Positions 1-43,364 of a stretch of DNA of 64,000 bases are shown one piece after another. The stretch is from positions 2,985,001 through 3,049,000 of the forward strand of contig WPIO01000022.1 of NCBI GenBank assembly GCA_009760855.2. Direction: 5' to 3'. Made by a program: the position numbers and the translations under genes. Source of the stretch: Cristatella mucedo (lineage: Eukaryota; Bryozoa; Phylactolaemata; Cristatellidae). The notes below the pieces were generated by a model that worked only from the letters and a program-made list of their open reading frames with translations, was not told the DNA's origin and searched no databases. How positions within the stretch are numbered: the first letter of the stretch is position 1; every line of letters begins with the position of its first letter.

Positions 1-2644
1 GAGCAGTCGCATGCCGAGTCCGTTAGGCAGTGGTCTCCCTATGCGTTAGTTAGTCCTCCGTACTTGTACTTGGTCGGGCTTGGCAGCAAAGCAGGCCTAC
101 AGAAGGCGCCTGGCCTTTTTATTGGTAGTTGTAAATATTTGTAAGCCACGCTTACTTAGAGGCGCCGGTTAATGACGTTGGCTGTATACCTGGGCCGTAG
201 TACCCACATTGCTTTATGGCCAATCGTCGACACTAGATTAAAAAATTGTTCTCTGCCTAAAAGCCGGTGACATGCTTAGTAAGGCGTGTTAGCAGAGTCA
301 TAAGAAGCAGATGCAGGCCAATGCACTGGCCGAGCACATTCGTCATTCCGAGCCTGTACACGATTTGCAAATTTTAATGATGGCCGACAGCGGCTGTCCT
401 AGGTTTGTACAGCCTTTATGTCTGGCTGCCGTTCGATTGTCGGATTGACATTCTCTAAATTAAAATGAAACCATGAATCTGATGCTTTGCTCGTCTGGAA
501 TAATCTACTAGCACTGTAGGCTGATGCTTGTTAAACACTTTCGGATAGTGTTACTATCTGCAATGTGAACTCACGTATCGTTCCTGGTGTAAGGTGCACC
601 TGTATGTAAGTGTCACCTTCTCATTCGCACTGCCATCGTCTGGTCCTGGTTTCGAATTCGTAAATTTTTATTTAACCCTAACTTAATCGCCCACTTGCCA
701 CGCGAGCTTTTTTTTTACTGGTCCTTTGGGTGCCGCTTATAGATAGGTTTGACCGTATTTGCCCTAGCAAGCATTTGCCGGTGAGCGGTAGGCACTTCTG
801 GTTTTCCTGCCAACAAACCGCCGGTACTTCTCATACTATGTAAGTATAAGTGGTAGCACAAGGTTGAACTAGCAACCGGAACTTGGAATACAGGTGCACC
901 CCATGAGCTGTAGCACAACACTTTCTTTGAGTTACAAGATCACTTTTACCTTGCTGGTTCCGTATGTTGGGCAATCCACTTTATGTTCCCGAATCATTCT
1001 GACACAGTATACCCTGTTAGTGGCAGTCTTGGGAGCACATTCTCGGATTCTGGTTGCATCCACTGCAGTTCTTGCACAGCCTTGGCTTCAGCAGGAGATG
1101 TACAAGCGTCCATCAGACGAGGGTCAACATCCGGCTTTAAAGGGATGTGCAGATGAATGAAGTTGTGTTGCCGGGCACTATCCTGCTCGCCCTTAATCAT
1201 CGTCTGCCTGTCTTTCCTCCGGCAGTACTCTTAAACCTGACTTTAAAAAGGATGTGGCAATATGACAGACAGCCTGCTGATGTGTGTGTGTGTGTGTGTG
1301 TATACGCGTGTCGAGTGAAATTGTCGCTAGCCTCATCGTGTTTGCCTATGCTCGGCTCATCCAATGCCCTGCGTCAGTCTTCCTATTATTGGCATGGCGC
1401 CAGCAGAAGGTGACTGCTGCAGCCCAGTAAGTTGTGCATCTGTGGATGGAAACGAACTGGCTGTTGGTTAAACCACTAATCAACGGCTGTTAGTGTGACC
1501 GCAGGCTAGGGAATGCAAACCAATAACCGGGAATCGTGTCAATTGGTTAATTATAACGCCCACGAGTGCTAGCACACATAGGCTGATTCACGACGCCGTG
1601 CTTCTTTTCCAGCTCGTGTCTAGTGCCGAGAAAGAGGATTGATTCACTTAGGGCACTTTACAAATGTATTATCGTTGAAATGTTTTATCATTGTTATCTT
1701 ATTATTCTGCTCTTCACTTTGCTGGTGTAGGACTTTCTGATTAGTTGTGATTGGCAAAGCTGCATTCCGAGTCATCTACCATATATGTGGCTCTTGATGC
1801 ACACTCGAGTCGAAGTCCGAAGACTATCGTTATGAACTTTAACAATACCTTCCTGTATTGCTCAAGCGATGAGCTCACTTGACTACGGCTGCTTCCCAGT
1901 CGAGCTGTGTAACTGGCCGAACCTTGGGGACTTGCCAGCTGTCCGATTGCCGCCAAGAGCTTAAGCTTCGTGGCTTTGGGAGCGAGGTGGGTTCGTGCTT
2001 GCTTACACCATTCTTTAATCCGAGGACGTGTTTTGGCCCTGGGAGGAGTCCGGCCTCGGGCACCAAACGCTTCCTATTTCAGCTTAGAGGGTCTGCACAT
2101 AACGGCGATTGAAGCTTGGTGCTCTGAAAGTTCTGCCGTGCTTGGCCGGCTTGGCCGGCTTGGTTTTCTGTTGCCGTTATAAGTTGACCCTCATTTGCCA
2201 GGTTGTTAACCTCTCTTCCCATAGAGTCTAGTCAGCTGGAAGTGTTAATCGTTGCTGCTATTTGGCTCTCTGTATGTCAGCTTCTCAAGGGGCAGGGCAG
2301 CAGAGGCACTGCTTGTGCCTCAATGCAAGAAGCCGGTCTGGTCGACTGCACAGCCTCGCTCTGGCACTGATCGCCCGGAGTCTTCTCGACTCTGGTGTGG
2401 CGCTTTTGCCAAGGGATGAGTGTATCCGGTGTGTCTCTGGAGTCAAACCTGGGCACCAACGGCAAGCATCTAAACGGCTAAATGTATGCCAGGACGTGCA
2501 GGTGCCGATATGTGAGAGTGGGTGTGTGTGCATGAGCATTTTTATGGAAAAGTTGCAACATAAGGATAACAGGATGGATAGACTGGTGCCTAATTAAAAT
2601 TGTTTCTAGATTATAAATTTGATAACATTTCCAACTCGTTGCAG
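1..2644. other. Upstream flank or 5' intron of ROCK; no gene recognised
   Basis: The conserved ROCK N-terminal exon(s), which should end one base into a codon, were looked for and not recognised. A short TG run sits at 1280-1300, and a small direct duplication of ggcttggccggcttgg-type sequence at about 2140-2162. The rest is unique-looking sequence with many stops. Confidence 0.5.
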
Positions 2645-34453
<31,809 letters not shown>

Positions 34454-34638
34454 CTGTCCTAAATGACATGTCATCAATATCAAGCTAGTTTGTGTAATCA
34501 CACTGTAAAATACCTAATTCCTAAAAATTGCCTTAGAGCATCGTTCCTTGGCATGTTTTATACTTTGACTTTGGTCGAAATATATTAGTTGGTTCAATTT
34601 TTTGTGGCATTTGCTGGCCTAATTGTGAATAAGTATAG

Positions 34639-34644
34639 ATTAAA
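34639..34644 (+). terminator. Possible ROCK poly(A) signal (ATTAAA)
   Basis: ATTAAA lies about 185 nt past the ROCK stop, with GT-rich sequence just after it. No AATAAA was seen nearer. Weak, position-based call. Confidence 0.3.
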
Positions 34645-35029
34645 TTGTGTGAAAATAGTGAGCACGTATTTCCATGTGAAATACGGTGCAAGAAATCTTT
34701 GTTTGCTGTTAGATTCAAATTTAGGCTTACAGCCTCAACAAATCCGTACGATTACCGCCCTGTCACCACCACCGCATTAGCTACCTAGGCTGGATAAAGG
34801 CGAGGCTGCTTCGCTCTTCTGCTGGAAGGTATAATAGCTGCAACTATTTGCTGGCTATTGCGTATGAGTGCAATTTTCCCACCTTAGCGCATTCCTTCTG
34901 CAGTGCACTGTAAGCGCATATGAGTTGAGTATCGATGTAGCTAGAGAATATGCAGTGTTGCTAATGAGCGAGGTGACTCGGATACCGAATTTCCCTTAAC
35001 TAATAGCTCTGTTTTTGTGAATAGTCCTT

Positions 35030-35335
35030 TGTGTGCTCGAGTATGCTGACATTGTGCATGTTATCACTAAACAATTGACGTGCTTCTTTCCGGCATATGT
35101 AAAGTGCCTATAAAGGCGGTTGCTTTTCACGACCTCGGCCCCGTGGTCGTGGGTTCGAATCCTGCGGTGGGCGATCCTTTATCGCCACTGCAAGCGGTGG
35201 TGATAGCCGCAAAGGCTATTTCGTCGCTTTACAAAAGGAGGCTGTTAAATCAGTTAGCATTTTTTTTTAGAAAGAGATTTAGTTATCTTAGGGTGCTATA
35301 CAAATGTCTTATTGGTACTGCTTTCATTATTCTCA
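35030..35335 (+). repeat. L2-clade LINE 3' end interrupted by SINE-A
   Basis: The LINE 3' UTR (gctgacattgtgcatg, cggcatatgtaaagtgcctata) stops at about 35115 and resumes at about 35270 with agaaagagatttagttatctt...gtgctatacaaatg. The inserted 155 bp is a SINE-A. Confidence 0.8.
35116..35270 (+). repeat. tRNA-derived SINE, family A, nested in an L2 tail
   Basis: Begins ggcggttgcttttcacgacc, contains gtgggttcgaatcc (B box), gcgatcctttatcgccactg body, and ends ctgttaaatcagttagcattttttttt. The 5' A-box part is truncated. Confidence 0.8.
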
Positions 35336-35889
35336 GCATAGATTTACCCTTAATCGGCCGAAGCTAGTGAAAAACTTGGCGGCTCGGCCCTCTGACGTTA
35401 AAGGCGTAGCAGCAGCCATATCACAACTTCTATCCGAGCTTCACTGGCTCTCGATCAAGTAACAAAATGGTTTCAAAATCCTCAGTATGGATAGCAGGTC
35501 ACTTGTTTACAAACCAGCCTATCGGACCGACTTCCTTGATCCTCCAGTCACGTGCTTTCGCACCGCCTGCTCAATTATTTATATTGGGTTCTCCTATGTT
35601 GCTGTAGAAAAAGACATTATTCTTATAACCTACATCTGCAACCGCATTTTCGCAGCTCACGTCATATCGTAATTGCCCGTGACATTATTTTGTGTTTACT
35701 CTACAGAAGTTATGTATACAGCATCGAGATAGAACAGTTTTGCGAATGTCGCACGGCTTCTCGTTCCTACCAGAGTGCTCACTAAGGGTGTAGCCCGAGT
35801 TTTGCTCTCGCGGCAGAAACCCGACCTTGAGGGGCGTAGTCTTGCAAATGCACCTCTGGGGCTTCACTTCTTCTGTTCTTTTAGAGCCG

Positions 35890-35990
35890 CAAACGCAGCT
35901 CTCTCTCGTAATGGCGGCTTTTCCCTTAAAGCCGTGGCAAAATCCGCCAAGGCTCTTCAGGTCGCTATATAAATGAAGCTGATAAATCAT
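35890..35990 (+). repeat. Partial SINE-A
   Basis: Has the ccgccaaggctcttcaggtcgc part and a ctatataaatgaagctgataaatcat end; the head is lost or rearranged. Confidence 0.5.
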
Positions 35991-37794
35991 CTCACCTTGA
36001 CCTTTATATTACTCTACTAGTCATTGCCGACGCTCGACCAAGATTCGAGGAGCCTCGATGCAGAGCTAGCGACTTGCAGGTGCAGCATCAGTACATGCGG
36101 TGGTTACGGAAGATGGTGGAAACTGAGATAACTCAACAAATTAAACTTAGTATAACCATAACCTTTGATGAAAAGTCCGTATTTACAGTGTAGATACGTT
36201 TATTAGGGTGCGACGGAGAGTTGGTTACAGGCGTCCAGAACCAGCAATCGCGTGGGTGCCGCAGCTCTCGTACGGCGTCCGGAGTACCACTCGTCGACCT
36301 TGCTCAAAGCCGAGAGCGATACTCGGCCGTCAAGGTCGAGAGCGAAACCGACTGCATATTGAAGGAATTCGACTTGAGCGAAGCCTGAACAGCGATTACA
36401 ACCGAGTCGGTTCGGAACGATCATAATTAAGCAATTAACTCTTATTTATCTGGACATGGTCTCGGTGATGCATTAGACCGACGCTTCAGTGGCACACGGC
36501 TAGGGATGTCTCTTTCAAAAGAGCTGTTCGGCCCCTCTAAAAGTTTACTCGTTCATCCCGCGGCGCTATCACTTTACATGTCCAATTTAGATTTCAGTTT
36601 ATTAACACCTGAAAAACTAAGGACGCTCAGTGCCGATGGCGCACCAATCGAAAATCTTTGGCCCGTAAGCTCTCAGTAGAAATTCCCGTGGTTATTTTGG
36701 AGAGCTGAGACAGCACAGGGCTCATTGGGCCTACAAAGCCAATCGAAAAGGATAGTGTATTTGGTAATGACAAAAAATTGGACATCCTCGAAAAATGATG
36801 GTAATTCTACGTCTGGAAAGCAAACAGCACTGAACGCACACCATGATGGTGCACAGCCGTAGTTGCCTTTTCTAGCACCAGCTAAGTGAAAACTTCGCTG
36901 CCTCTCTGGCGAAACACCGTGGATCTGCCAACCCGAAAAGTCTCGAGGACTACGACATAATAATCTACTATTGCAATAATTAAATTATTTCGCCTGCTAC
37001 TCCCACCTTGGAATTACGGTCACCACAGCCAGGGGTGGCTTCGTTTCGGGGTGGGGCTAACAACTCAGCAACAATAATACAGTAGAATTACATTCGGTTT
37101 GATGCAGTCTTATGCAAGGGCAACCTGGAACTTATTGGCTGATTGTTAATACGCTCAGATCACTTGCTACATTTAGTGCCTGCATGTCGTCGCTGTAGAA
37201 TTCTAGAAGCCTCTGGCCCCATCCCGAACCGCCAGCTGCCTGAGGCCGAGCAACCGGAAGAGCTGAGCTGTAGAGGCTGACGAGCCTCTCTCTCATCTCG
37301 TCTGTCTGTCTGTCTGGACGCACAAGTAGCCGGTTCCAGCGGGCCAGCCGTCGGGCCCGCCCACTGGAGGCCGTGCCTCGAAGCTTTCGCGTCTCAGATG
37401 CAGCATCGATACGGCATGCATCGATAACCTCTCATCCATAAAAAAGATGTCTTTTGCATCATTTAAAAAGACTTCGTCTCTGTGCAGCGTTGAAGAATGG
37501 CCGCTGAGATGGGATTTGCAGCCCCTCTAAAAAAAAAGAGGATACAACCCACTCGGAAGTTCTGAATATCCTCTCTATCAGAACGCCGTCCGGAAGCCTT
37601 CATGAACACTGTCTGAAAAGAAATTGCACCAAATTTTTTTGTGCCTCCAAATTTGCGGCGCATCAACGGCTACCCGCCAGGCAGGCAGGCCTAGCCATCT
37701 GAAAATATTGGCAGGTTTTCTCTAGAAAAATCGCTCAAAGATGCACGCCGAAGGCGCTCCGTACAAAAACGCTCTTTACATCCTGGCCTGATCA

Positions 37795-38860
37795 AGGCTT
37801 TCATTTCTATGCAGATGACACTCAGTTGTGCCTTTGCTTTGATCCCTCCCAGCCCTCCAGCACGACGAACTCATCCAGCTCTCTTCCTGAATATATTGCT
37901 AACATCCGCACATAGACGACAGCAAGCTGTCTCTAATGAAATGACAGTTAAACCAACTTACTAGTTATGGGCAACCACCAGTGACTCTAAAATTGGACAG
38001 CTTAATGCTTAAAATCGGCTCTGCCAGCACATCTTCTGTTGCATCTGAACGAAATCTAAGCGTTCTGTTCCAAAGCGACTTTTCATTAGACGATCGCACA
38101 CAAAATTGCTAAAATGTGGGCTTACTTAGACAGGAGCCCGCATCTAAATTGATCTATGCATTTGTGACATACCGCCTTGACTTCATTAACTCACTGTTCG
38201 CTGGTCTACCGGCCTGTGCAATCAGGCACTTACAGTTGGTGCAAAACTCGGCTGCTAGGCTTTTCTGTCAGGAGCGTGGCAGTTGTCCCATCACATCACT
38301 TTTCGCCGACCTGCACTGGCTCCCAGTCAAGCAACGCATCGACTTCAAGGTTCTGTCACTCAGTTTCAGGTCCCTTCATTCTTTAGCTTCAGCTTACCTA
38401 CCAGATCTACTCGCCCACCAGGCTAAGCATTGTACCACTTTTCGGAGTCTGACCGTTTACCTATACCTCATTCGAACCTCAAATCCTTTGGAGACAGAGC
38501 GTTTAGTTCGTATGCTCCCAAAGCCTGGAACCTACCCCCCCCCCCGACTGACGTCACGATATCCCCTGACTTGGCGACATTTAAAAAGAAGCTAAAAACG
38601 CTTTTGTTTTTGACAGCATTTGGTGGGTCTTTGTGATTTTTCTTTTATGCGCTAATTGGTGCTGACACTGTACATGCTACCACTGACCACAACTACATGT
38701 TGATACTGTGCACGGCACCCTAACCATAGTTGCTCGTTGGCATTGTGAACGGTACCACTAACCATTCGATCGTGCTTCTTTTACAGCACATGTAAAGTGC
38801 CTACAAATATATTAACTTCTCCAGTGGCGCTATACAAATATATTATTATTATTATTACAG
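37795..38860 (+). repeat. L2-clade LINE, longest copy in the window (RT YADD to tail)
   Basis: Encodes FHFYADDTQL (reverse transcriptase catalytic motif), the C-terminal region FVTYRLDFINSLFAGLPACA, LHWLPVKQRIDFKVLSLSF and FGDRAFSSYAPKAWN in broken frames, then the 3' UTR with repeated tgctgacactgtacatg modules, hairpin tail and ATT repeats ending near 38860. In-frame stops and frameshifts make it inactive. Confidence 0.85.
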
Positions 38861-38979
38861 AATTGGGTTGTCGCACTGTAAGATAACCTGCAGCTTCGCC
38901 GCCCACAAGTCTCGCGGAAGCCACCGCTAGACTAAAGGCTGCGCTTATTTTGAAGGGCACACAGCTGCTCTTACGGGCG

Positions 38980-41900
38980 ATGCGCCGCTCGCTCGGCAGA
39001 CGACCCGCAGCCTGCTCTGTCGATACTAAGCAACTCGCGGAGTAGCTGCCGGACGCGATCGGGCGTTCGATGGGCTCGCGGCGGCGCCAGCCTCGAGGCG
39101 GCGCCGCAGCAGCGAGGACGCGCAGGACGCTAAGGTCGGCTGAAAAATCGTAGATAGTGGGAGGCGCGGCCGCCGAGAACGCGGGTGTGGGTCGCCGGGC
39201 GAATCGCCGACTGCGACTCCTCGTCTTGCTCTCAATAGAAACGCAGGGCTTCCGCCGTGAGACTGAGCCGCGCAGCGCCGCGCGGTCAGGGGTAAGAGGC
39301 GGCGCTCAGTAAGAAAAGGACGAGATTCTCGCTCGGCCCGAAGCACCGATCCACCGGCGGTACGATCGCGCCACATTACGTCACCGCTACGCACGCGCGT
39401 TAACAATTTCGCCTTTGTAGCCGACGTCTGGTTTCGATAAGGGATTCGCTGCGCGGTTGGCAAGAATCGACGGCCGGCAGGCGGAATCGTAGCGTGGCGG
39501 CCATCATGCTGGCCGTTCTGGCCCAGCGACCTACCAGCGGCGGCGGTGACAGCAGCAGCAGCGCTGACGCGGCGCGCCACCGCCCCGAGAGGCGACGCCG
39601 AGAGCGGAGCGGTCGAGGATACAGCGGCCGCGGCGAGCTGACGACCGCAAGGCAGGAGCGGCGGCCGCGGCTGCCAGCGGGTCCGGCAGCGGCGGCGGAG
39701 CGACGAGCGGCGTCTCGGCGGCCGACGAGGCCGCTGTGCTCGCGCGGGCGGGCGAGCAACCTGGCGGCGATCGTGTTTCTTTGACCTCTGTCGGCCAGCA
39801 TTTCGGCGACGGCCGCCGGAGCTGCTCGACGGTACCAAATTGCCGCGCGCGGCGCCCGTCTCCTTGGTTGCGCCGCTCGTCCGCCTGCCCGCGCGTCGAG
39901 GCGCTCACCGAGCGAAGGACAGTCGGCCTCGCCGCCGAGCGGCGGCCGAGCGCCATGGGGCTGCTCGCCGCCTACCTGCAGACCGTATGCAGACTGGTCG
40001 AACTGGCGCTGTCCGCGTACGTCCTTTGGTACTTCGCCGACCTGGGCCGTCCTGAGTGGCTCTGGACGACCGCGGCCGTCGTGGCTCTGGGACCGCTGGC
40101 GGCGTTCGCCGCGGCCGCCTCGGCGCTGAGCGGAGCATTAGCCGCCGCCGCCAACGCCGCCTCCTCCAAGGCGGAAGCGAAGCCGTCGCTGGCGGGCTTC
40201 GTGCTGGCCCACTGCCTCCTCTGCGGCGACCTCTGGTGGTTCTACAGGCTGGCCATTCGCAGCGGCTGGGAGTCGCGCTACGAAGCGTACGCGCTCAGCA
40301 GGCTGGCGACGGCGTCCTTGACCAGCGTCCCGCTCTCGCTCGTCGCCGCCGCGGCCTGCAGCGGCACGCTGGCTTGGGCTCCGGGCCTGTGCGCCCTCGC
40401 CTCGGCGGCAGCCGCGTCGATCACCTGGGCATTCCATCACGACTACGACTCGACCGTGGCCCGGGCACGCCGCGGTCTGCTGCGCGCCCTGGCGGTTGCC
40501 TCCAAGCTGAGCGTCGCGCTCTCGCGCGTCTCTGCCCTCTCGCGGGTCGCAGGCTCGACGCCGTACGGCGCGTGGATTGTGCCGCCGCTGCTGCTCGCGC
40601 GATTCGCCGCCGCCGCCGCGTGGCTCGGACTTCGCGGTCGGCGTCGGACCGGCGGCGGCGGCAGCGACCGGTGGTCGTGGACCGCTCGCACTGTGAAAGC
40701 TGCGGCGTACTCCGCCGACCTGCTGCTGACGCCGCCCGAGGGGTGCAGCCTGTCGCTAATGGCCGCCTACTATTCGGAAGCTCTGCTGGAGAACTGCGCC
40801 CTGGCGCTCGCCTGGTACAGCCTGGCCGACCCGGCGTCGGCGACGCGCGCGCGGCTCCTCTGGCTAGCGTGCGACTTCGCGTCCCTCGCGCTCGGCGTCC
40901 TCCTGACGGTCGTTCATCACAACATGGCGAGCGCCGGCGGCGGCGCCGCCGCCGCCGCCGCCAACAAGATCGGCGAGCTCGCGTCGTGCGACGTCACGCC
41001 GGCGGCGGACGACTACGAGTGGGACCCATACGATGGCGACATACGGCGGCGGCGGCTGAGCTACACGAACGCGACGCTCGAGCTGGAGCTGAGGCAAGGC
41101 CTGCCGCCGCTCGCAGTCGTGCTGCCCTACTCGGGACACGCGTCGGCGAACGCCGCCGCAGCGGGAGGCGCGTCCGAGCACTCCGCCCGCACTCCGCCGA
41201 GCGTCGCCAATGACGGCTCGTTCGACAGCAGCGACGACGCTGACGACGCCACCGCCGCCGCCGCCGCCAAATCGTTGGAGCGCTGCGAGGCGGCGGCAGG
41301 CTGCGGCGACGACGTCGAAGTCGACGAAGCGCCGACGCGCAGCGCGAGCGCGTCGGCGTCCGGAGGCGGCGCCTCGCCGTCCGCAGAGCCGGGAGCCAGC
41401 GCGCCGGGCCGCGGCCGCCGCGGCGAGCAGCGGCCGCCTCCGCCCACAGCGACCGCGACCCCGCCGCTTTCGCCGACGCGCTCCGCCTGCGAGCGGCGGA
41501 TGCGGCCGGATGCGGCCGCCCGCGCGGAGCCGGACCGCTCCGAACTGTGCGCGGCGACGGGATGGGGCCTCGAGCACAACGTGGCCTACTTGAACTGCGG
41601 CTTCTCGGCCGACGACGGCGCGGACGCCGACGCACTGCCGCGCTACTTGCCGCACGCGCCGCGAGGCGTGTTCACAGCTCGCTGGCATTCGGCGTCGTAC
41701 GGTCTGGGCGGCCGTCGTGCGGCGGAGGCGTCGCCGCAGACGCTGCCCAATCTTTGGCGGAACTCATCAGATACGTGGGCGACGCTGCCGAGCGCGGCCT
41801 CGCGCGGCCGCGGGGAAACGCGGCTCGCCTGCCTGCCCGCAGCCGCCACCGCCGCGGCGGTCGAGACGGGCGGCGGTGCTGCGGAGGCCTCGAGCAGCCT

Positions 41901-42170
41901 TCAGCCTGCCACGTCGAAATCGGGCCGCGGGCCGAGCCCGTACGCGGTGCGGCTCCGCGCTCCGGCTGCGACGTCACTTCCGCGCGCAACCGCGTCGCTG
42001 GGCGAGGCGGTCGCTGAGCGCGCCGAAAGCCAGCAGCACTGGGTGCGCCGATGGCTGCAGCAGGTCGTCTCGTCGTCGAAAACGCCAGCGGCCGCTGTTG
42101 CTGCTGCTGCTGCTGCGGGTAGCGACGCCGACCAGGTGCCGGATACGTTCTTTTAATGCGCGAGCAGCGA
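38980..42170. promoter_or_regulatory. CpG island covering upstream region and whole XKR-like gene
   Basis: An abrupt change to very GC-rich, CpG-rich sequence that spans about 1 kb upstream of the start codon and the entire coding region, then ends just after the stop. The upstream 970 bp probably hold the promoter and 5' UTR (inference). No TATA box was seen. Confidence 0.6.
39955..42156 (+). CDS. Intronless multi-pass membrane protein, divergent XK-related (XKR-like)
   Basis: A single uninterrupted frame of 733 codons, from cgccATGGGG to TAA. The frame is open further upstream to 39736, but ATG 39955 starts the first hydrophobic segment (MGLLAAYLQTVCRLVELAL) and has a good start context. 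About eight hydrophobic segments lie in residues 3-320, with WLWTTAAVVALGPLAAF, LLCGDLWWFYRLA and YYSEALLENCALALAWY resembling the layout of XK-family proteins; some family members scramble phospholipids at the plasma membrane. The acidic PQL-type motif of that family is not evident where expected (LTSVPLSLVAA instead). Residues about 325-733 are a low-complexity Ala/Ser/Arg/Pro-rich tail, probably disordered and cytoplasmic. XK-family identity rests on topology and short motifs only; an unrelated membrane protein is possible. Intronless state suggests a retrocopy or intron loss. Confidence 0.6.
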   Translation: MGLLAAYLQTVCRLVELALSAYVLWYFADLGRPEWLWTTAAVVALGPLAAFAAAASALSGALAAAANAASSKAEAKPSLAGFVLAHCLLCGDLWWFYRLAIRSGWESRYEAYALSRLATASLTSVPLSLVAAAACSGTLAWAPGLCALASAAAASITWAFHHDYDSTVARARRGLLRALAVASKLSVALSRVSALSRVAGSTPYGAWIVPPLLLARFAAAAAWLGLRGRRRTGGGGSDRWSWTARTVKAAAYSADLLLTPPEGCSLSLMAAYYSEALLENCALALAWYSLADPASATRARLLWLACDFASLALGVLLTVVHHNMASAGGGAAAAAANKIGELASCDVTPAADDYEWDPYDGDIRRRRLSYTNATLELELRQGLPPLAVVLPYSGHASANAAAAGGASEHSARTPPSVANDGSFDSSDDADDATAAAAAKSLERCEAAAGCGDDVEVDEAPTRSASASASGGGASPSAEPGASAPGRGRRGEQRPPPPTATATPPLSPTRSACERRMRPDAAARAEPDRSELCAATGWGLEHNVAYLNCGFSADDGADADALPRYLPHAPRGVFTARWHSASYGLGGRRAAEASPQTLPNLWRNSSDTWATLPSAASRGRGETRLACLPAAATAAAVETGGGAAEASSSLQPATSKSGRGPSPYAVRLRAPAATSLPRATASLGEAVAERAESQQHWVRRWLQQVVSSSKTPAAAVAAAAAAGSDADQVPDTFF

Positions 42171-42300
42171 TTCGCGACTGACTGGAGCGGTAGCTCTGGG
42201 CGAGCGTGTTGCCAGCCGGTGGCATATCCTATTGCTGCCACCGATTAATGTGCTACGAAGCCTGCTTAAAAAAATCGTCAAACGATGCACTTAACCAGTT

Positions 42301-42306
42301 ATTAAA
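42301..42306 (+). terminator. Possible poly(A) signal of the XKR-like gene (ATTAAA)
   Basis: ATTAAA 145 nt after the stop, with a T/G-rich stretch just downstream. Weak, position-based call. Confidence 0.3.
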
Positions 42307-42879
42307 GCGAATCTATTTATTGATCTACTTGTTGCATATTAAGGATGCATCCGAGAATTCTGAACGGACAGACATTGACCTAGGGTGGTGACATTTAAAA
42401 ATGGCAACCATGTTACTGATGCAGCACTTAACTTGGTTGCGGTCCTGCGTTCTTTTTAGAATATGCTACGATATTTAATACAAAACTTTCGGAAGTAATA
42501 TCATCTAAAGTCTAGTCAGCGGAAGGACAACAGATGCTGTACGTGCGCATTGATTTAAAAATCCAGGACATTTTTCATATTTTGTGAACGCTCATCTTAC
42601 CAGGGTATTTCGAGAGCTGTGAGCGCTGGAATCGCGTCGCAGTGCCAAAGGCACCGCCCGTGTTCCTAGAGGCAACAGTTTTCTACAAAGTGAAGTTTTT
42701 ACAAGGCGCCTCTTATAATTTTTCTCTCATAGACTTGTACCCAGGCGAGGTTCGGTGGCCTGGGACGACTGTAATAAGATAACGGTCACCAGCTAGGTCA
42801 AAGTCTGACCTTTGAGCTGAAGCCCGGATGTGCGATGTCGCCTATTCATCCGGGCCATTGGATAACAATGATGACGATA

Positions 42880-43340
42880 ATAATAATAGTATTGATACAT
42901 TTGATATAGCCCCCTCCGAGAACTTAATCTCTTTCTAGGCACTTTACGTTTGCTGCAAAGGAAAGCACGATCGAATGGTTAGTGGTAGCACGCTCAATGA
43001 AAACAAGCATCACATGATTAGGGGTGCCGCGCACAGGGTCAGCATGCAAATTATGGTTAGTGACAGCATGCACAGTGTCAGCACGCATAAACACGTAAAG
43101 GACGAATCACACGGACCCACAAAATCCTGTAATAAATAAAGGCGTTTTTACTTTTTTTTAATGTGGTCAAGTCAGGGGATGTCGTGATCCAAGTCAGAAG
43201 TGAGTTCCAGGCTTTGGGAGCATACGAACTAAAGGCATGGTCTTCAAAGGATTTGAGGTGAGGCTAGTACGAGGCATGGGTAAACGATTAGACTCCAGAA
43301 AGCGAGTGGTGCGATGCTTAGAGTGGTGAGTAGACCTACC
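42880..43340 (-). repeat. L2-clade LINE 3' end (left arm of an inverted pair)
   Basis: Antisense tail at 42880-42960, 3' UTR modules, and antisense of the end of the reverse transcriptase frame (tccaggctttgggagcatacgaact complement of FGDRAFSSYAPKAW) up to about 43340. Confidence 0.8.
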
Positions 43341-43364
43341 TCGCAACATAATGACTTCGATGAT

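Larger units (their letters stand above)
34454..37794. other. Spacer between ROCK and the XKR-like gene, left part
   Basis: No gene recognised. It holds the ROCK 3' UTR, an L2 tail split by a SINE-A (35030-35335), a partial SINE-A (35890-35990) and an unidentified segment with two overlapping open frames (36190-36430). 36430-37790 is unrecognised. Confidence 0.5.

Noticed and set aside
40056-41213. 385-codon forward frame overlapping the XKR-like gene
   Set aside because: Arg/Ala-rich shadow frame produced by GC-rich sequence that lacks stops; no domain, and the overlapping frame has clear membrane segments.
40864-41688. 274-codon minus-strand frame (and 39026-39838, 270 codons)
   Set aside because: Antisense shadows of the same CpG island; composition is low-complexity Arg/Ala/Pro with no recognisable motif.
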